Assembly: GCA_903859155.1 (NCBI GenBank)
Contig: CAIOLO010000136.1
Coordinates: forward strand, 1-45,894
Source of the DNA: an uncultured beta proteobacterium
GTDB lineage: Bacteria; Pseudomonadota; Gammaproteobacteria; Burkholderiales; SG8-39
DNA length: 45,894 nt
Reading direction: 5' to 3'
Part shown: piece by piece, positions 17,821 through 29,635 of the stretch
How the letters are laid out: the number at the start of each line of letters is the position of its first letter
Numbering within the stretch: the stretch's first letter is position 1
The notes under the pieces: model-generated
Seen by the model: the letters and a program-made list of their open reading frames with translations, nothing else
Database searches by the model: none
What the model was told of the DNA's origin: nothing
Program-made: the position numbers and the translations under genes

Positions 17821-20523
17821 CTACCCCTCCTGTGCGCCCGCCCGAATCGCACGCAGGCGCAGCAACGCCTTGACCGCCTCCACCGAGACCAGCACCCCGC
17901 ATGCGATCGCCAGGGTCAGGCCGACATCCCGCGGGGTGGGCATTGCTATGCCGAAAGCCTTGCGCACTGCGTCGAACTGGACAAGCACCGCGATCAGCGC
18001 GATTTCCCAGGCGATCGCGAGCAGCAGCCACTTGTGCGGCGGTGCCGCGAACAGGTTGTAGCGCAGCGAGCGGAAATTGAGCGCGAGGATCAGCTCTATC
18101 AGCACGAACATCAGGAACACCTGGGTGCGCGCGGCTTCAACATCGTCAATGCGCGAGAAGTACATCCACAGGAATATCGGACACTCGATTATCACCGCCA
18201 GGATGATGAGCATGCGCACGTCGAAGGAAAACACGCTCTCATTGGAATTTCGCGGCGGCCGCTTCATGATGTCCGGATCCGGCGGGGCGAGGCCCAGCGC
18301 GAGCGCCGGCACACCGTCGGTGGCAAGGTTGATGTACAGAATCGCAGCGGGCAGCAGCGGCAGGAACTCCGGACCCATCACAATCACCACGCCCCCCAGC
18401 ACCACCACCTCGGTGAGGTTGGCGCGCATCAGGTAGGTCAGGTACTTCTGAATGTTGTCGTAGACCCAGCGCCCGCGTTCTATCGCCTGGACGATGGTGG
18501 CAAAGTTGTCGTCCGCCAGCACCATGTCGGCGGCTTCCTTGGCGACATCGGTGCCGGTGATCCCCATGGCAATGCCGATGTCGGCGTGCTTGAGCGCCGG
18601 GGCGTCGTTGACCCCGTCGCCGGTCATCGCGACGATGTGGCCCTTGGCCTGCCAGGCACGCACGATCTTCAGTTTGTCCATGGGCGAGACACGCGCATAG
18701 ACCGTGACCTTTTCCACCACCGCGGCAAGCGCCGTTTCGTCCATACCCTCCAGCTCCGCTCCGGTGAGCACCATATCGCCTTCCCGGTAGATGCCGATTT
18801 CGCGCGCCACCGCGACCGCCGTCACCCGATGATCGCCGGTGATCATCACCGGCTTGATCCGCACCTCACGGCAGGTCCTGACCGCTGCGATCGCCTCATC
18901 GCGCGGCGGATCCATCATGCCAACCAGGCCAAGCAGCACCATGTCCGACTCGGCCGCATCCTCGCCAACCGGTCCGGCGCCAAGGTCCTTGCACGCGATG
19001 GCCAGCACGCGAAGCGCCGCCTGCCCCATGTCCTCGCTGACCTGCATCAGCCGGGCGCGCTCGAGGGCATCGAGGGGTCTCGCTGCGCCGCCTAGCATCA
19101 CAAATGCGCATCGTTCCAGCACCACTTCGGGCGCGCCCTTCATGAAGGCCAGGCGCCGCCCGTCGTCCATGTCATGAACCGTGGTCATGCGCTTGCGCTC
19201 GGAGCTGAACGGGAATTCCTCGATGCGCGGGCACTCAAGACGCAATTCGGCGGTGTGCACGCCAGCCTTGCTTGCCAGCGTCACGAGGGCCGCTTCAGTG
19301 GGGTCGCCCCGCGCCGTCCAGCGGCCTGCGTCAACCACCAGCGTGGCGTCGCTGGCAAGCAGGCCGCCCTTCATCATCAGCAACAGTTCGGCATCGGGCG
19401 CGGCGTCGCCGACGCTCCCCTGCGGCGCATAGCCCGCGCCGCTGACCTCGATCTGCCGGCCACCCGCGTAGACGCTGCGCACCGTCATCTCGCCCCTGGT
19501 GAGCGTGCCGGTCTTGTCGGTGCAGATCACGCTGACGCAGCCCAGCGTCTCCACGGCGGGCATCTTGCGTACCAGCGCGTTGCGTTTGGCCATTTCATGC
19601 ATCGCCACTGCAAGCGCCCCGGTGACTATCGCGGCGAGCGCCTCGGGTACCGCCGCCACCGCCAGGGCTATCGCGAACATCACCATGTTGAGCGCCGATT
19701 GCAAGCCCAGGCTGCCCTGCGTCCACTCCCGGAAACAGCTCACCCCGATCACCAGCGCGCAAATCGACAGCGTGATGATCCCCAGCCACCTGCCGACTTC
19801 GTCGGTGCGGCGCTCAAGCGGCGATGGCTCCCGGTCGACGGCGGCCACTTCCCTGGCGATCTTGCCGATTTCCGTCGCCATCGCGGTCGCCGTGACCACC
19901 GCCTTGCCGCGCCCGTAACTGACTGTGGTGCCGCTAAGCACCATGTTCCTGCGGTCGCCAATGGCGGCATCGCCTTCGGGCGCGGTCAAATCTTTGGCGA
20001 CCGGCAGCGACTCACCCGTGAGTGATGCCTCATCGCATTGCAGTGAATGGACCTCCACCAGGCGCGCGTCAGCGGGAATCCTGTCGCCCGCCTCCAGCAC
20101 GAGGACGTCGCCGGGCACCAGGTCCCGCGACGGGACATCCTGTTCGATGCCACCGCGCAGCACCGTGATGGTGGGCGCGAGCATGTTCTTGAGCGCGTCA
20201 AGGGCGCGCTCGGCCCGGTATTCCTGAAAGAAACCCAGCACCGCGCAGAACATGATGATGATGAAGATTATGCCGGCATCGACATATTCGCCCACCAGCG
20301 AAGAGAGCAAGGTCGCGACAATCAGGATGACCATGAGGACGCTCTTGAACTGTGCGTAAAACAGCTTCCAGGGGGAAGCCTTTTCCTCTTGAACCAGAAG
20401 ATTCGGCCCGTGCCTGGTCAGACGCTGCTGCACTTCCCCCGGGTCGAGGCCCGTCGCGAGATCGGTCGCCAGCGCCGCCACAACCTCGCCGGCGTCCATC
20501 GAAAACCACGTTTTGACGCTCAT
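17821..20523 (-). CDS. P2-type (calcium-like) cation ATPase, second copy
   Basis: A 900-residue P-type ATPase. TGESLPV lies in the actuator domain, the phosphorylated residue is Asp336 in TDKTGT, and TGDGVNDAP is present. M4 carries PEALA where calcium pumps usually have PEGLP or PEALP, losing the second proline. M6 reads NLATDGVPALALG, with the Asn and Thr-Asp typical of calcium-type pumps. Transport of calcium or a related divalent cation out of the cytoplasm is inferred. The first Met of MSVKTWFSMD (20523) is taken as start; a GGCAGG directly before it is poorly spaced, and Met88 is an alternative only if a shorter N-terminus is allowed. Unlike the first ATPase it has no Usp domain. It lies downstream of Bug receptor 5 on the same strand, with a 73-bp gap. 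Confidence 0.88.
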   Translation of the reverse strand: MSVKTWFSMDAGEVVAALATDLATGLDPGEVQQRLTRHGPNLLVQEEKASPWKLFYAQFKSVLMVILIVATLLSSLVGEYVDAGIIFIIIMFCAVLGFFQEYRAERALDALKNMLAPTITVLRGGIEQDVPSRDLVPGDVLVLEAGDRIPADARLVEVHSLQCDEASLTGESLPVAKDLTAPEGDAAIGDRRNMVLSGTTVSYGRGKAVVTATAMATEIGKIAREVAAVDREPSPLERRTDEVGRWLGIITLSICALVIGVSCFREWTQGSLGLQSALNMVMFAIALAVAAVPEALAAIVTGALAVAMHEMAKRNALVRKMPAVETLGCVSVICTDKTGTLTRGEMTVRSVYAGGRQIEVSGAGYAPQGSVGDAAPDAELLLMMKGGLLASDATLVVDAGRWTARGDPTEAALVTLASKAGVHTAELRLECPRIEEFPFSSERKRMTTVHDMDDGRRLAFMKGAPEVVLERCAFVMLGGAARPLDALERARLMQVSEDMGQAALRVLAIACKDLGAGPVGEDAAESDMVLLGLVGMMDPPRDEAIAAVRTCREVRIKPVMITGDHRVTAVAVAREIGIYREGDMVLTGAELEGMDETALAAVVEKVTVYARVSPMDKLKIVRAWQAKGHIVAMTGDGVNDAPALKHADIGIAMGITGTDVAKEAADMVLADDNFATIVQAIERGRWVYDNIQKYLTYLMRANLTEVVVLGGVVIVMGPEFLPLLPAAILYINLATDGVPALALGLAPPDPDIMKRPPRNSNESVFSFDVRMLIILAVIIECPIFLWMYFSRIDDVEAARTQVFLMFVLIELILALNFRSLRYNLFAAPPHKWLLLAIAWEIALIAVLVQFDAVRKAFGIAMPTPRDVGLTLAIACGVLVSVEAVKALLRLRAIRAGAQEG

Positions 20524-20596
20524 CCTGCCATCCGCTTCATATCCTTCGGGCCAGGGCAGTCCGCCTGCCTCGGACACCAGCCTCCGCAGTTCGCAA

Positions 20597-21556
20597 CTAT
20601 TCCGGCTTGACGCCGGCGTCCCTGGCAGCAGTGCTCCATTTGACAATGTCGGTGCGCATGCTGGCGGCAAGGTCTTCGGGGGTGACGAATTGACTGTGCG
20701 AACCCTGCTTGGTGAACGCCGCCTGGATATCCTCCGAGGCCAGCGTTCTGCGCAGCGCATCGCTCAGGCGCGTGACCACTTCGCGTGGCACCCCCACTGG
20801 CGCCATGATCATTCGGGTGGAGGATGCATCGAATCCCGGCAAGGCCTCTGCAATGGCAGGCCAATCCGCAACCGCGAGTTTCACCGGACTGCTGATGCCG
20901 ATGGCGCGGATTTTCCCGCCTTTGACCTGCGGCAAGGTTGTATTCACGCTCATGATCGCCATCGGGATCTGGCCGCTGATCAGGTCGGGCGTGATCAACG
21001 CCGCCCCCTTGTAGGGAATGTGCACCACGCTGACGCCCGCCTGTCTCTGGAAAATTTCCATCGCCAGGTGATGCACCGTGCCTATGCCTGGCGAGCCGTA
21101 GTTGAATTTTCCCGGATTGGCCTTGAGCAGCGCAATCAGCTCGACGGTATTTCTGGCCGGCACCGAGGGATTGACGGCAATGACCAGAATCTCGGTTCCT
21201 GCTGCCCCGATGGGGACGAAGCTCTTGATCGGGTCGTAGGCAAGATTGGCATACACCGCCGGATGAACCATGATGGTGGTTGCCGCCATCAGCAGGGTGT
21301 AACCGTCAGGCGTGGCATTTGCCACTGCGGTGGCGGCGATAGTGCCGCCACCGCCGGGACGGTTCTCAACGATGAATGGCTGGCCCAGCAACTCGGAGAG
21401 TTTGTTGGCGACAGTGCGCGTGCCGGTATCCAGCCCGCCGCCGGGCGAAATGCCGACCAGCATGCGCACCGGTTTTGCGGGATATTGCTGGGCGATGCCC
21501 CCGATTGACCAGGCGCCGGCCAGCGCCATCAGTACCACCCGGAACAATCCATGCAT
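20597..21556 (-). CDS. Bug/TctC-family periplasmic solute receptor (5)
   Basis: A 319-residue Bug receptor: signal peptide ending near GGIAQ, then QYPAKPVRMLVGISPGG, VENRPGGGGT, DGYTLLM and HIPYKGAAL. The start at 21556 has GGGAG seven bases upstream. It is divergent from the thiamine-diphosphate enzyme gene (167 bp apart) and upstream of the second ATPase on the same strand. As with the other members in this window, no TTT permease is nearby. Ligand unknown. Confidence 0.92.
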   Translation of the reverse strand: MHGLFRVVLMALAGAWSIGGIAQQYPAKPVRMLVGISPGGGLDTGTRTVANKLSELLGQPFIVENRPGGGGTIAATAVANATPDGYTLLMAATTIMVHPAVYANLAYDPIKSFVPIGAAGTEILVIAVNPSVPARNTVELIALLKANPGKFNYGSPGIGTVHHLAMEIFQRQAGVSVVHIPYKGAALITPDLISGQIPMAIMSVNTTLPQVKGGKIRAIGISSPVKLAVADWPAIAEALPGFDASSTRMIMAPVGVPREVVTRLSDALRRTLASEDIQAAFTKQGSHSQFVTPEDLAASMRTDIVKWSTAARDAGVKPE

Positions 21557-21723
21557 CGCGCGTCTCCCGTCAGGTTGAAAAGCACCTCGCCGTCTCCGGA
21601 CTCAACATTACTCGCGTTTTACTGCGAGTGGAAACAAAGCGCGAAAACGCTCGCTCAATGGCAGTCCCCGGGTCGATATGAAACAATGTCATCGACGTCG
21701 CGAGTTCGCGACAACAGGTAAAA

Positions 21724-23376
21724 ATGGCCATGAACGCAGCACAGGCGCTGGTACAAACACTGGTCGCGCACGGCGTGGACCGGATCTTCTGCGTGCCCGG
21801 AGAAAGTTATCTTCCGGTGCTCGATGCCCTGTACGACACCGCGCAGATCCAGACGGTCAACTGCCGGCATGAAGGCGGCGCGGGGCTGATGGCGGTGGCC
21901 GATTCGAAACTGACGCGGCGTCCGGGCGTGGTGTGCGTATCGCGCGGGCCGGGCGCTGCCAACGTTTCGATTGCGATTCATGTAGCCGAACAGGACGCGG
22001 TGCCGCTCATCGTGCTGATCGGCCAGATCGAGCGCAAAGACCGCGGGCGCGGTGCATTCCAGGAGGTCGATTATGAAAAGGCCTTCGGCGGCATGTGCAA
22101 GGGCGTGTGGGAAGTCAACAAAGGAGAGGAACTTTCTACGATCTGCGCCAATGCGTTCGCGCGTGCCGCCGCGGGCATCCCCGGCCCGGTGTTGATTTCG
22201 CTGCCGGAGGACATGCTGCTCGATGAGGCGAGCGGACCGGTCGCGCCGTTTGCCGCGCAGCCGGTGCCCGCGCCCCGCGAGGCGGACATCGAGCAGGCGG
22301 CAAGGCTGCTGGCCGTCGCGCAACGCCCCGTCATGATCGCCGGCACAGCCCTGGCATCCGAGGATGTCGATCTGCTGGTGCGGGTGAGCGAGGCTTACCG
22401 GTTGCCGGTGGCGGTGGGCTGGAAGCAGCAGCACCTGTTTCCCAACCGTCATCCCCATTACGCCGGCCATCTGGGCTTCAACATTCCGCAGGCGCACATG
22501 CAAACCCTGCAGCCGGCCGATGCCGTGCTGGCACTGGGCAGCCGCCTGGGCGATGTCACCACGCAGGGCTACCAGTTTCCGTCCGCACCCCGGCCCGCGC
22601 AGCCGCTCATCCACGTGCATCCGGCGCGCGAAGTCCTTGACTCAGTCTATCGGGCGCAGCTTGCCGTCCAGTCCGACTGCGGTGCTTTTCTGGAAGGGCT
22701 GCTCAGGCACGCGCCAGTCGCCATCCCGCAGGAGCGCGCCGCGTGGATCGCGCGCACCCACGGCTATGTTGAAGAATTGATGCGCTGGAAGGATCTGCTG
22801 GCCGATGACGGCGTTGTTTATGGCGCCGTGATCGAGGCCTTGAACCGCCTGCTGCCGCCGGATGCCATCGTCACCCACGACGCCGGCAATTTCTCCGCCT
22901 GGATGCATCGCTACTTTTTTTTCCGCGACCGGCAGCTGCTGATTGGCGCCGAGGCCGGCGCAATGGGCTTTGGCGTGCCCGCGGCGGTCGCCGCGTGCCT
23001 GCGGCATCCGCGGCGCAAGGTGGTGTGCCTGGTGGGCGATGGCGGCATGCTGATGACCGGCAACGAACTGGCCACCGCAGTGATGTTCGGCGCGAAGCCG
23101 CTCATCCTGCTATCCAACAACGGCAGCTACGGCACCATCCGCCAATATCAGGAAAAGAAATATCCCGGCAGAGTGGTAGGCACGCGCCTCGCCAATCCGG
23201 ATTTCGCCGCGCTCGCCAGGGCCTTCGGCGCGCGGGCCTGGGTCATCGATGACCCCAGGCAGATCACGCCGGTGCTGCAGGAGGCGCTTTCGGCCGATGG
23301 ACCGGCGCTGGTGGAGGTCAAGTCGAGCCTTACCTACATCTCGGCATTCACCAAGCTCGACCCGGCCGCTGTCTAA
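21724..23376 (+). CDS. Thiamine-diphosphate-dependent enzyme, acetolactate-synthase-like
   Basis: A 550-residue enzyme of the acetolactate synthase / benzoylformate decarboxylase superfamily. The catalytic Glu50 lies in CRHEGGAG, which activates thiamine diphosphate; the cofactor-binding GDG (438-440) is followed by NN at 465-466, the normal spacing. The N-terminal pyrimidine domain, central domain and C-terminal diphosphate domain appear intact. The reaction (carboligation or decarboxylation of a 2-oxo acid) cannot be decided from sequence; no small regulatory subunit of acetolactate synthase is adjacent, which argues against a biosynthetic IlvB. It is divergent from Bug receptor 5, so it may act on what that receptor brings in. 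A 107-bp stretch of this gene (23081-23187) is duplicated at 32484-32590. The start has no strong ribosome binding site. Confidence 0.85.
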   Translation: MAMNAAQALVQTLVAHGVDRIFCVPGESYLPVLDALYDTAQIQTVNCRHEGGAGLMAVADSKLTRRPGVVCVSRGPGAANVSIAIHVAEQDAVPLIVLIGQIERKDRGRGAFQEVDYEKAFGGMCKGVWEVNKGEELSTICANAFARAAAGIPGPVLISLPEDMLLDEASGPVAPFAAQPVPAPREADIEQAARLLAVAQRPVMIAGTALASEDVDLLVRVSEAYRLPVAVGWKQQHLFPNRHPHYAGHLGFNIPQAHMQTLQPADAVLALGSRLGDVTTQGYQFPSAPRPAQPLIHVHPAREVLDSVYRAQLAVQSDCGAFLEGLLRHAPVAIPQERAAWIARTHGYVEELMRWKDLLADDGVVYGAVIEALNRLLPPDAIVTHDAGNFSAWMHRYFFFRDRQLLIGAEAGAMGFGVPAAVAACLRHPRRKVVCLVGDGGMLMTGNELATAVMFGAKPLILLSNNGSYGTIRQYQEKKYPGRVVGTRLANPDFAALARAFGARAWVIDDPRQITPVLQEALSADGPALVEVKSSLTYISAFTKLDPAAV

Positions 23377-23391
23377 CACGCCCGCGTGAAT

Positions 23392-26300
23392 TCAATTTAG
23401 GGGCTGCAGCTGGCGCGCCGCGGCAAGCTCACCCAGCGCGCGACGGTATTCGTTCGGAAACACTTTGACGAATCTTCCCAGATGAGCTCTCCAGTCATTC
23501 AGGATACGCCTGGCCTGCTCGCTGCCGGTGTAGGCAAGATGCCTTTCGATCAGACTTTTCAGAATCATCTCGTCTGTCATACCCCGGTGCCGGAGCTCCC
23601 ACGGCAACTTGTCAAACTGCCCGGCATCCGGGAGCACCGGATCCAAACGCACCATGGCGGTATTGCAGGAGCTCGAGAAGCTGGCGTCTTCGTCCAGAAC
23701 ATAAGCGATTCCGCCCGACATGCCCGCGGCAAAATTGCGCCCGGTCCTGCCCAGCACCACCACCGTGCCCCCGGTCATGTATTCGCAAGCGTGATCGCCT
23801 ACGCCTTCGACCACTGCATCCGCACCGGAATTGCGGACCGCGAAGCGCTCGCCCGCGACTCCGCTGAAATACGCCTCCCCGCAAATGGCGCCATAGAGCA
23901 CCACGTTCCCGGTAATGATGTTATCCATGGGCGTGCCGGGAAATTTAGGTGAAGGTTGCACTGAAATACGCCCGCCGGACAAACCTTTGCCGCAATAATC
24001 GTTGGTCTCGCCTATCAGTTCCAGGCTTACGCCCCTGGCGAGAAAGGCCCCGAAGCTTTGCCCCGCCGACCCCGCCAGGCGCACGTGGATGCTGTCCTCG
24101 GGAAGACCACCATGCCCGAAACGTTTGGCAATGGCGCCCGAGAGCATGGTGCCCACGGTCCGATTGACGTTGCGGATCAGCATGTCGATTGTGACCCGCT
24201 CCGCGCGCTCAAGCGCCGGCCTGGCCAGATCAAGCAGCCTCATATCAAGCGCCTTGTCGAGCCCGTGGTCCTGAGCTTCGCAGTGGCGGCGCGCCACATC
24301 GGCCGGCATGTTCGGCATGTGGAAGACGCGCGAGAAATCCAGGCCCCGCGCTTTCCAATGCTCGATGCCTTTCCTGGTCTCGAGCAGGTCAGCTCTCCCA
24401 ATCAGCTCGCTGAAGGTGCGCACGCCGAGCATGGCCATCAGCTCCCGCGCTTCTTCCGCAACGAAGAAAAAGTAATTAACGAGATACTCGGGTTTGCCGG
24501 CGAATTTCTTGCGCAGTACCGGATCCTGCGTGGCCACCCCGACCGGACAGGTGTTCAGGTGGCACTTGCGCATCATGATGCAGCCTTCGACGACCAGCGG
24601 CGCCGTGGCGAAACCGAACTCGTCCGCGCCGAGCAGCGCTCCGATCACCACATCTCTTCCGGTCTTGATCTGCCCGTCGACCTGCACCAGCATACGGCCG
24701 CGAAGACGATTGAGCACCAGTGTCTGCTGCGTTTCGGACAGGCCCAGCTCCCAGGGGCTGCCTGCATGCTTGATCGACCCCCAGGGCGAAGCGCCGGTGC
24801 CGCCATCATGACCGGAAATGGTCACATGATCCGCCTTCGCCTTCGCCACACCTGCGGCAACCGTGCCCACGCCCACTTCGGAAACCAGCTTGACGCTGAT
24901 CGAAGCCGCGGGATTGACGTTCTTCAGGTCGTGGATGAGTTGCGCCAGATCCTCGATCGAATAAATATCGTGATGAGGCGGGGGTGAAATCAGCTCCACG
25001 CCCTGCGTGGCATAGCGCAACTCAGCGATGTATTCCGATACCTTGCCCCCGGGCAATTGGCCACCCTCCCCCGGCTTGGCGCCCTGCGCCATTTTGATCT
25101 GGATCTGCTCTGCGCTCGCAAGGTACTCTGCGGTGACGCCGAAGCGGCCCGATGCAACCTGTTTGATCTTGGACTTGAGCGAATCGCCCTCCCGCAGCGG
25201 CAAGTCGATCGCAATCCGGTGCGCGCCGATGCGCGACGCCAGCGTTTCTCCCTTCTTCGCCGGTTCGTAGCGCTTGCGATCCTCGCCGCCTTCGCCGGTG
25301 TTGGACTTTCCGCCGATGCGATTCATGGCAAGCGCAAGCGTCGTATGCGCCTCGGTCGAGATGGAGCCCAGCGACATCGCCCCGGTGGCGAAGCGTCTGA
25401 CGATCTGCGCGGCGGGTTCAACTTCCTCGATCGGTATCGATCGGGCCGGATCGAAGCGGAATTCAAACAAACCGCGCAGCGTCATATGCCGTCGCGACTG
25501 GTCATTGATGAGGAGGGCGTATTCCCGGTAGGTCGCATAGCTGTTGGTGCGCGTCGAATGCTGCAGCTTGGCAATCGCGTCGGGGGTCCACATATGCTCT
25601 TCACCGCGCACCCTATACGCATACTCCCCGCCGGCATCGAGCGCGTTGGCGAGCTCAGGGTCCGCGCCAAATGCGGCCTGGTGCACGAGTATCGCCTCCT
25701 CGGCCACCTGAAAAACACCGATACCTTCAATGTTGGAAGTGGTGCCGGTAAAGTACTTGTCGACCATGCTCGCGGACAGCCCCACCGCCTCGAAAATCTG
25801 CGCACCGGTATAGGACATGTAGGTCGAAATTCCCATTTTCGACATGACCTTCCTCAATCCCTTGCCGGTGGCTTTGACAAAATTCTTGATTGCCTGCTTA
25901 CCCGATATCGTGGCGGGCAAATCCCCCAGGTCCAGCAAAGACTCCATGGCAAGGTAGGGATGAACCGCCTCGGCCCCAAAACCGCCGAGCAAAGCGAAGT
26001 GATGCACCTCGCGCGCCGATCCGGTCTCCACGACGATTCCCGCCGAGGTGCGCAGGCCCTTGCCGACCAGATGCAGGTGGATGGCCGAAAGGGCCAGCAA
26101 CGCGGGTATGGCAACGCGGTCGCGGTCCAACGCCCGATCCGAGAGTATAAGAATGCTCGAACCCGAGCGCACCGCGTCCTCTGCCTGCGCGCAAAGGCTC
26201 GCCAGACGTGCTTCGATCGCCTGCTTCCCCCAGGCGACCGGAAAGCAGATGTCCAACTCGCAGGAACTGAATTTCCCCTCGGTATAGCGGTCGATGTGCC

Positions 26301-28044
26301 GGATCTTGTCCATCTCCTCGAAGTCGAGGACCGGCTGACTGACTTCAAGGCGCAGTGGCGGATTGCTCTCGTCGATGCCCAGCAGGTTTGGCCTGGGCCC
26401 GATGAACGAAACCAGCGATGTCACCAATTCCTCGCGAATCGGATCGATGGGCGGATTGGTCACCTGGGCAAAAAGCTGCTTGAAATAGTTATAAAGGGTC
26501 TTGTTCTTGCCCGAGAGCACCGCCAGCGGCGAATCGTTGCCCATCGATCCCAGCGGCTCCTCCCCCGTCAACGCCATCGGCCGCAGGATGAATTTGATAT
26601 CTTCCTGTGTGTACGCAAATGCCTGCTGGCGATCGAGCAGGGGCACACTGGGGCACTCAGCCTGCGGCAACTCGCTCTCGATATCATCGAGCTTGATGCG
26701 GATTCGATCGATCCACTCGGCATAGGGCCGGCTCATGGCGAGCGCATCCTTCAATTCCTTGTCATCGACGATGCGGCCTTTCTCCAGATCCACCAGGAAC
26801 ATCTTGCCCGGCTGCAGGCGCCATTTCTTGACGATACGGTCCTCGGATATAGGCAACACACCCACCTCGGAGGCCATGATCACCAGATCGTCGCTGGTTA
26901 CAATATAGCGAGCCGGCCGAAGACCGTTGCGATCGAGGGTGGCGCCAATGCGCCGGCCGTCGGTAAACGCAATAGCCGCGGGACCGTCCCAGGGCTCCAT
27001 CATCGCCGCGTGATACTCGTAGAAGGCGCGCCGCCCTGCGTCCATCTGCGCGTTTCCCTCCCAGGCCTCCGGGATCATCATCATCACCGCGTGCGCCAGC
27101 GGATAACCCGCCATCACCAGCAGTTCCAGGGCGTTGTCAAACGAGGCCGAGTCGGATTGGCCGTCGTAAATGAGCGGCCATATTTTGTCGAGGTCGCCGC
27201 CGAGTATCCGGCTCGCGATCGCGCCTGTGCGCGCGCGAATCCAATTGACATTGCCGCGCAGTGCGTTGATCTCGCCGTTGTGCGCGATCAGGCGAAACGG
27301 GTGCGCCAGATCCCAGGTGGGAAACGTATTGGTCGAGAAACGCTGATGCACCATTGCCAGGGCGGACACGACGCGCGGGTCCTGCAAATCCGTGTAATAG
27401 CGAGCAACCTGGTCGGCGAGCAGAAGGCCCTTGTAGACGATGGTCCGTGCCGACATGGACGGCACATAGAATTCCTTGCCATGCTCGAGCTTGAGCGCCT
27501 GGATCGCATGTCCGGAGGATTTTCGTATGATGTAGAGCTTGCGCTCCAGCGCGTCGACCACCGTCACGCTGCTGCCGCAACCGATAAACACCTGGCGGAT
27601 CACCGGTTCGAGCTGCTTTACCGAATCACCAAGATCGCTGCTGTCGACCGGCACATCGCGCCAACCGAGCAGCACCTGTCCTTCTTCCTTGATGGCCCGC
27701 TCTATCTCGTACTCGCAGGCAAAACGCGACGCCGGTTCCTGCGGCAGGAAAACCATGCCCACGCCATACTGACCGAAGCGGGGCAACGCCACGCCCTGTT
27801 TCGCCATTTCCTCGCGTAAAAACCGGTCCGGCAACTGGATCAGCACGCCCGCGCCGTCGCTCGCCTTGGGGTCCGCTCCCACCGCGCCGCGGTGATTGAG
27901 GTTCTTGAGGATCAGCAGGCCCTGCTCAATGATGCTGTGGCTTTTCTCGCCTTTCATGTGTGCGATGAAACCCACGCCGCAGGCGTCGTGCTCGTGCCTC
28001 GCGTGGTAAAGACCCGATGTCTGGGAATTGGCGGGCTCGTTCAC
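23392..28044 (-). CDS. gltB: Glutamate synthase large subunit
   Basis: A 1550-residue glutamate synthase alpha subunit. It transfers the amide of glutamine to 2-oxoglutarate. The N-terminal class II glutaminase begins at Cys22 (HDACGVGF), which must be exposed by removal of a 21-residue propeptide. The FMN/synthase domain and the 3Fe-4S cluster ligands [12 protein letters not shown] are present, followed by the C-terminal beta-helix with its GXXGG repeats (for example [10 protein letters not shown]). The start is a GTG at 28044 with GAGGGGA four bases upstream. The usual partner gltD (NADPH subunit) is not adjacent; the next gene downstream is convergent. It lies 124 bp downstream of gdhA on the same strand, so both glutamate-forming routes are probably on one transcript or under common control. 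Confidence 0.96.
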   Translation of the reverse strand: MNEPANSQTSGLYHARHEHDACGVGFIAHMKGEKSHSIIEQGLLILKNLNHRGAVGADPKASDGAGVLIQLPDRFLREEMAKQGVALPRFGQYGVGMVFLPQEPASRFACEYEIERAIKEEGQVLLGWRDVPVDSSDLGDSVKQLEPVIRQVFIGCGSSVTVVDALERKLYIIRKSSGHAIQALKLEHGKEFYVPSMSARTIVYKGLLLADQVARYYTDLQDPRVVSALAMVHQRFSTNTFPTWDLAHPFRLIAHNGEINALRGNVNWIRARTGAIASRILGGDLDKIWPLIYDGQSDSASFDNALELLVMAGYPLAHAVMMMIPEAWEGNAQMDAGRRAFYEYHAAMMEPWDGPAAIAFTDGRRIGATLDRNGLRPARYIVTSDDLVIMASEVGVLPISEDRIVKKWRLQPGKMFLVDLEKGRIVDDKELKDALAMSRPYAEWIDRIRIKLDDIESELPQAECPSVPLLDRQQAFAYTQEDIKFILRPMALTGEEPLGSMGNDSPLAVLSGKNKTLYNYFKQLFAQVTNPPIDPIREELVTSLVSFIGPRPNLLGIDESNPPLRLEVSQPVLDFEEMDKIRHIDRYTEGKFSSCELDICFPVAWGKQAIEARLASLCAQAEDAVRSGSSILILSDRALDRDRVAIPALLALSAIHLHLVGKGLRTSAGIVVETGSAREVHHFALLGGFGAEAVHPYLAMESLLDLGDLPATISGKQAIKNFVKATGKGLRKVMSKMGISTYMSYTGAQIFEAVGLSASMVDKYFTGTTSNIEGIGVFQVAEEAILVHQAAFGADPELANALDAGGEYAYRVRGEEHMWTPDAIAKLQHSTRTNSYATYREYALLINDQSRRHMTLRGLFEFRFDPARSIPIEEVEPAAQIVRRFATGAMSLGSISTEAHTTLALAMNRIGGKSNTGEGGEDRKRYEPAKKGETLASRIGAHRIAIDLPLREGDSLKSKIKQVASGRFGVTAEYLASAEQIQIKMAQGAKPGEGGQLPGGKVSEYIAELRYATQGVELISPPPHHDIYSIEDLAQLIHDLKNVNPAASISVKLVSEVGVGTVAAGVAKAKADHVTISGHDGGTGASPWGSIKHAGSPWELGLSETQQTLVLNRLRGRMLVQVDGQIKTGRDVVIGALLGADEFGFATAPLVVEGCIMMRKCHLNTCPVGVATQDPVLRKKFAGKPEYLVNYFFFVAEEARELMAMLGVRTFSELIGRADLLETRKGIEHWKARGLDFSRVFHMPNMPADVARRHCEAQDHGLDKALDMRLLDLARPALERAERVTIDMLIRNVNRTVGTMLSGAIAKRFGHGGLPEDSIHVRLAGSAGQSFGAFLARGVSLELIGETNDYCGKGLSGGRISVQPSPKFPGTPMDNIITGNVVLYGAICGEAYFSGVAGERFAVRNSGADAVVEGVGDHACEYMTGGTVVVLGRTGRNFAAGMSGGIAYVLDEDASFSSSCNTAMVRLDPVLPDAGQFDKLPWELRHRGMTDEMILKSLIERHLAYTGSEQARRILNDWRAHLGRFVKVFPNEYRRALGELAAARQLQPLN

Positions 28045-28120
28045 GGTTTCCCCTCTACGTTGGCCGGCCTGATCGAACGCATTCCGACCTCCGAATTGAC
28101 GCCGGCTGGCAGCGCAGCAT

Positions 28121-28141
28121 CGCCTGGCAAATTGCCAGGCG
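28121..28141 (-). other. Perfect 9-bp hairpin between gdhA and gltB
   Basis: CGCCTGGCA at 28121-28129 pairs with TGCCAGGCG at 28133-28141 around a three-base loop. It begins 28 bases past the gdhA stop. No U-tract follows on the minus strand. It may lower readthrough into gltB or stabilise the gdhA mRNA end. Confidence 0.55.
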
Positions 28142-28168
28142 GTGCCGCGAACCTGCTCATACTTCCGG

Positions 28169-29635
<1,467 letters not shown>

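Noticed and set aside
21724-23376. Biosynthetic acetolactate synthase (ilvB)
   Set aside because: No ilvN-like small subunit or branched-chain genes are adjacent, and many related enzymes share these motifs.
25057-27819. A 920-codon open frame on the plus strand
   Set aside because: It is wholly antisense to gltB, whose protein is unmistakable; its translation is rich in His, Arg and Gly with no known fold. It reflects GC-rich codon bias.
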